From the NCBI RefSeq assembly GCF_947179115.1, contig NZ_CAMXCI010000014.1, positions 1-5,749 on the forward strand: 5,749 bases of DNA, given 5' to 3'. The notes under the pieces are model-generated. The model saw only the letters and a program-made list of their open reading frames with translations. It did not search any database and was not told the DNA's origin. The translations under genes were made by a program, and so were the position numbers. The stretch's first letter is position 1; each line of letters begins with the position of its first letter. The stretch comes from Commensalibacter papalotli (GTDB taxonomy: Bacteria; Pseudomonadota; Alphaproteobacteria; Acetobacterales; Acetobacteraceae). This document shows, in pieces, positions 4,437 to 5,749 of this stretch.

Positions 4437-4534
4437 TGCAAAAAATAATCGTGCAATTTAATCATTGTGAAGGTGCAAAGTTTAGTCGCCAAGCCCTTCA
4501 CAATGGCTCGGTTACCAAAAGGAATGAGCAATGA
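4436..4534 (+). CDS. 32-residue coupled mini-ORF containing a hairpin
   Basis: ATG 4436 overlaps the gapR stop by TAATG, and its own TGA overlaps the next ATG by ATGA (4531-4534), so it bridges the two genes without a gap. The product begins MQKIIVQFNHCEGAKFSRQA and has no recognised family. The ribosome-binding site is weak (GGGGAT close to the start), so expression would rely on coupling. More than half of the ORF overlaps a strong inverted repeat, so the frame could equally be a by-product of an RNA element. Confidence 0.4.
   Translation: MQKIIVQFNHCEGAKFSRQALHNGSVTKRNEQ
4463..4505 (+). promoter_or_regulatory. 11-bp perfect inverted repeat between gapR and the next gene
   Basis: CATTGTGAAGG (4463-4473) and CCTTCACAATG (4495-4505) pair perfectly around a 21-nt loop. 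There is no T-run after it, so it is not a standard intrinsic terminator. It ends about 15 bases before the AAGG ribosome-binding site of the gene at 4531. It may be an mRNA processing or stability element, a translational control hairpin, or a binding site for a dimeric protein. Confidence 0.65.
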
Positions 4535-4914
4535 CAAAGCTAGCGATAAAATATGAATTTGTAAAGGCTGAACCCCAAGAGATCGGGGATTATTTGAATG
4601 AAAACCAATGTAGCCATGAATTAGGAATATTTTTTATGGCATTGGTTAGAATGATGTTTCATACAAAAGATAGTGGTCCTTTTGGTGAAATTCTTTACGA
4701 AAATGATTTTCAAAGAAATAAAGCTATTCGTAAACAAACAGGCCTGACAAAAGCAAAAATCCAACAACAGATTGATTTGTTGTTGGAAAAGAAGATGCTG
4801 CAAACCTTACCTGATGGCGCGTTGTCAGCACCACATTTCTTTCAAACAATAAAAGAGCCTTGTCATCTTGGGATAACCTATTCCCATACAAAGGGAGGTA
4901 TGTGTTATGCATAA
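4531..4914 (+). CDS. Winged-helix-like phage early protein of unknown function
   Basis: 127 residues. The N-terminal half is helical (YLNENQCSHELGIFFMALVR, 21-40). Residues about 60-96 look like a winged helix: FQRNKAIRKQTGLTKAKIQQ followed by QIDLLLEKKMLQTLPDG, the helix, turn, recognition-helix and wing order seen in replication-initiator N-termini and in MarR-like proteins. The start has AAGGA nine bases upstream and is coupled to the preceding mini-ORF by ATGA. The 3' end overlaps the replication gene by 8 bp. Position suggests a partner or regulator of replication initiation. I do not recognise a specific family. Confidence 0.7.
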   Translation: MTKLAIKYEFVKAEPQEIGDYLNENQCSHELGIFFMALVRMMFHTKDSGPFGEILYENDFQRNKAIRKQTGLTKAKIQQQIDLLLEKKMLQTLPDGALSAPHFFQTIKEPCHLGITYSHTKGGMCYA

Positions 4915-5749
4915 ATTTCCTTGGGGTAAATTTTATTGGGATAAATGGCTTAACGATCCAGCGTTACAAAGCTGTGATTTAAACGCACAAGGGTTATGGA
5001 TCAATATGCTGTGTTTAATGCATCGCAGTGAAAAAATAGGCTTTTTAATTGTGAATGGTAAAGCCATGAGCGTTGGCGAGGTTGCTAGACGTGTTGGTAT
5101 TCGCAAAGACCGTGCCGAACGATTAATCAAAGCTTTGAAAGAGAATAATGTCTGTTCAGTTGATGAGAATGGAGTGATTTATTGTCGTTATATTGCCCGT
5201 GAGCAGCTTGTCACACCAGCACAAAATAGTGCTATCCCTGTGGATAACATTCATCAGCCAGACGATAATCGTACTAAAACTGAACGAAAATCGTACGATA
5301 ATCGTAGGAAAAATACAGGAAAATCAACGGTTGCAGCGATTCCCTCTATAAAGAGTAAAGAAATAGAATTTAAAAAAGAAAAAAGAAAAAAGGAACAATT
5401 AACAGGGGAAGTCAATCAAACCTTTTCAACTTTTATGAAAACGGCATGCAAGCGATTGCAAGAGGTGGCCAAGATCGATGCGACCAAAGCCTTGGCTCAG
5501 ATTGAGGTTTGGTTTGAGGAAGCAGCGCTTGATGGCGAAGTGGTGTTAAAAGCTATTGAGGCAGGATGGGGCAAAGAATATCCGATTGGCTATATTTCCA
5601 AGGTGGTTGCTACTCTTTCGCATAAGTCTTTAACTTCGGAACGGTGGGTGATTGATGGTGGAAAACATGATGATGATCCTGCTTTTCGAATGCTTTCAAG
5701 GGATGAACAACTTGCGTTATTAATTTTGGAAAAACAACAAAATATTCCA
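4907..5749 (+). CDS. Phage replication-initiator-like protein (3' end cut by the window edge)
   Basis: 281 codons without a stop up to the edge. ATG 4907 follows GGAGG by eight bases. Residues 1-50 (FPWGKFYWDKWLNDPALQSC, then LNAQGLWINMLCLMH) and 54-95 (VGEVARRVGIRKDRAERLIK, then a wing ending GVIYCRY) form a winged-helix N-terminal domain of the kind found in phage replication proteins analogous to lambda O. Residues 105-168 are a low-complexity, very basic linker (KKEKRKKEQ). From about 170 a second helical domain begins (FSTFMKTACKRLQEVAKIDA). The linker-coding DNA holds a DnaA box and palindromic repeats, as expected if the protein binds an origin inside its own gene. It probably recruits the host helicase machinery. 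The initiator role is inferred from domain order, operon position and the embedded repeats. Confidence 0.75.
   Translation, partial: MHKFPWGKFYWDKWLNDPALQSCDLNAQGLWINMLCLMHRSEKIGFLIVNGKAMSVGEVARRVGIRKDRAERLIKALKENNVCSVDENGVIYCRYIAREQLVTPAQNSAIPVDNIHQPDDNRTKTERKSYDNRRKNTGKSTVAAIPSIKSKEIEFKKEKRKKEQLTGEVNQTFSTFMKTACKRLQEVAKIDATKALAQIEVWFEEAALDGEVVLKAIEAGWGKEYPIGYISKVVATLSHKSLTSERWVIDGGKHDDDPAFRMLSRDEQLALLILEKQQNIP
5239..5402. other. Candidate phage replication origin inside the initiator gene
   Basis: Three elements occur in order. First, TGTGGATAA at 5239-5247 is a perfect DnaA box (TTATCCACA on the other strand). Second, two copies of ACGATAATCGTA lie at 5262-5273 and 5295-5306, 33 bp apart. 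The second extends to the odd-length palindrome TACGAT-A-ATCGTA (5294-5306) and overlaps ATCGTACGAT (5290-5299). Third, an A-rich, strongly purine-biased stretch at about 5345-5400 could serve as the unwinding element. The order of iterons then an asymmetric A-rich tract inside the initiator linker mirrors lambda ori in gene O. Confidence 0.6.

Noticed and set aside
3858..5130. Several minus-strand frames of about 60 residues under the early operon
   Set aside because: All are antisense to well-supported overlapping plus-strand genes and lack ribosome-binding sites.

Overview
The window reads as the early (immunity plus replication) region of a temperate phage or prophage in an AT-rich alphaproteobacterium. 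The alphaproteobacterial reading rests mainly on a near-canonical GapR/DUF2312 gene and on Cro-like and replication-initiator proteins of a type I associate with alphaproteobacterial prophages. The low GC and the protein flavour would fit an Acetobacteraceae symbiont such as Commensalibacter, but this is inference. No integrase, structural or lysis gene is visible, and the window cuts a gene at each end.

Layout. (1) Positions 1-571, minus strand: a gene running off the left edge whose C-terminal half is five near-identical 66-bp (22-residue) tandem repeats resembling DUF4116 repeats. (2) 733-1065, minus: a small MarR-like winged-helix protein behind a promoter, operator and hairpin leader (1123-1202). 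(3) 1228-2688, minus: a three-gene lysogeny operon. It holds a CI/LexA-type repressor (HTH plus S24 self-cleaving domain), a zinc-ribbon protein overlapping it by ATGA, and a coiled-coil protein with a C-terminal membrane helix. (4) 2689-2795: the divergent control region. (5) 2796-3175, plus: a Cro-like gene and a 46-residue ORF overlapping it by ATGA. (6) 3212-3478, minus: a lone small winged-helix protein. (7) 3479-3707: a non-coding stretch packed with inverted repeats, the last of which buries the ribosome-binding site of the next gene. (8) 3708-5749, plus: a tightly overlapped operon of HTH protein, 51-residue ORF, GapR-like protein, 32-residue ORF containing a hairpin, winged-helix protein, and a replication-initiator-like protein running off the right edge.

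How it works together. A 20-nt sequence consisting of TTGACT followed by an AGGAAAATTTTCC palindrome occurs twice: in front of the cro-like gene (plus strand) and in front of the 733-1065 gene (minus strand). In both places the palindrome exactly fills the spacer between a -35 and a -10 hexamer. This gives a lambda-like PR/PL pair probably silenced by the repressor, which itself seems to be made from a leaderless message. After self-cleavage of the repressor, the Cro-like gene and the rightward genes would be expressed. The initiator gene carries a perfect DnaA box, a pair of palindromic repeats 33 bp apart and an A-rich stretch inside the coding sequence, which looks like a phage origin placed as in lambda O.

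The points most worth following up are the shared promoter-operator, the embedded origin, the repressor-linked zinc-ribbon/membrane pair (possible lysogen-expressed immunity cargo), the sequestered ribosome-binding site at 3656-3696, and the recently expanded repeat array at the left edge.
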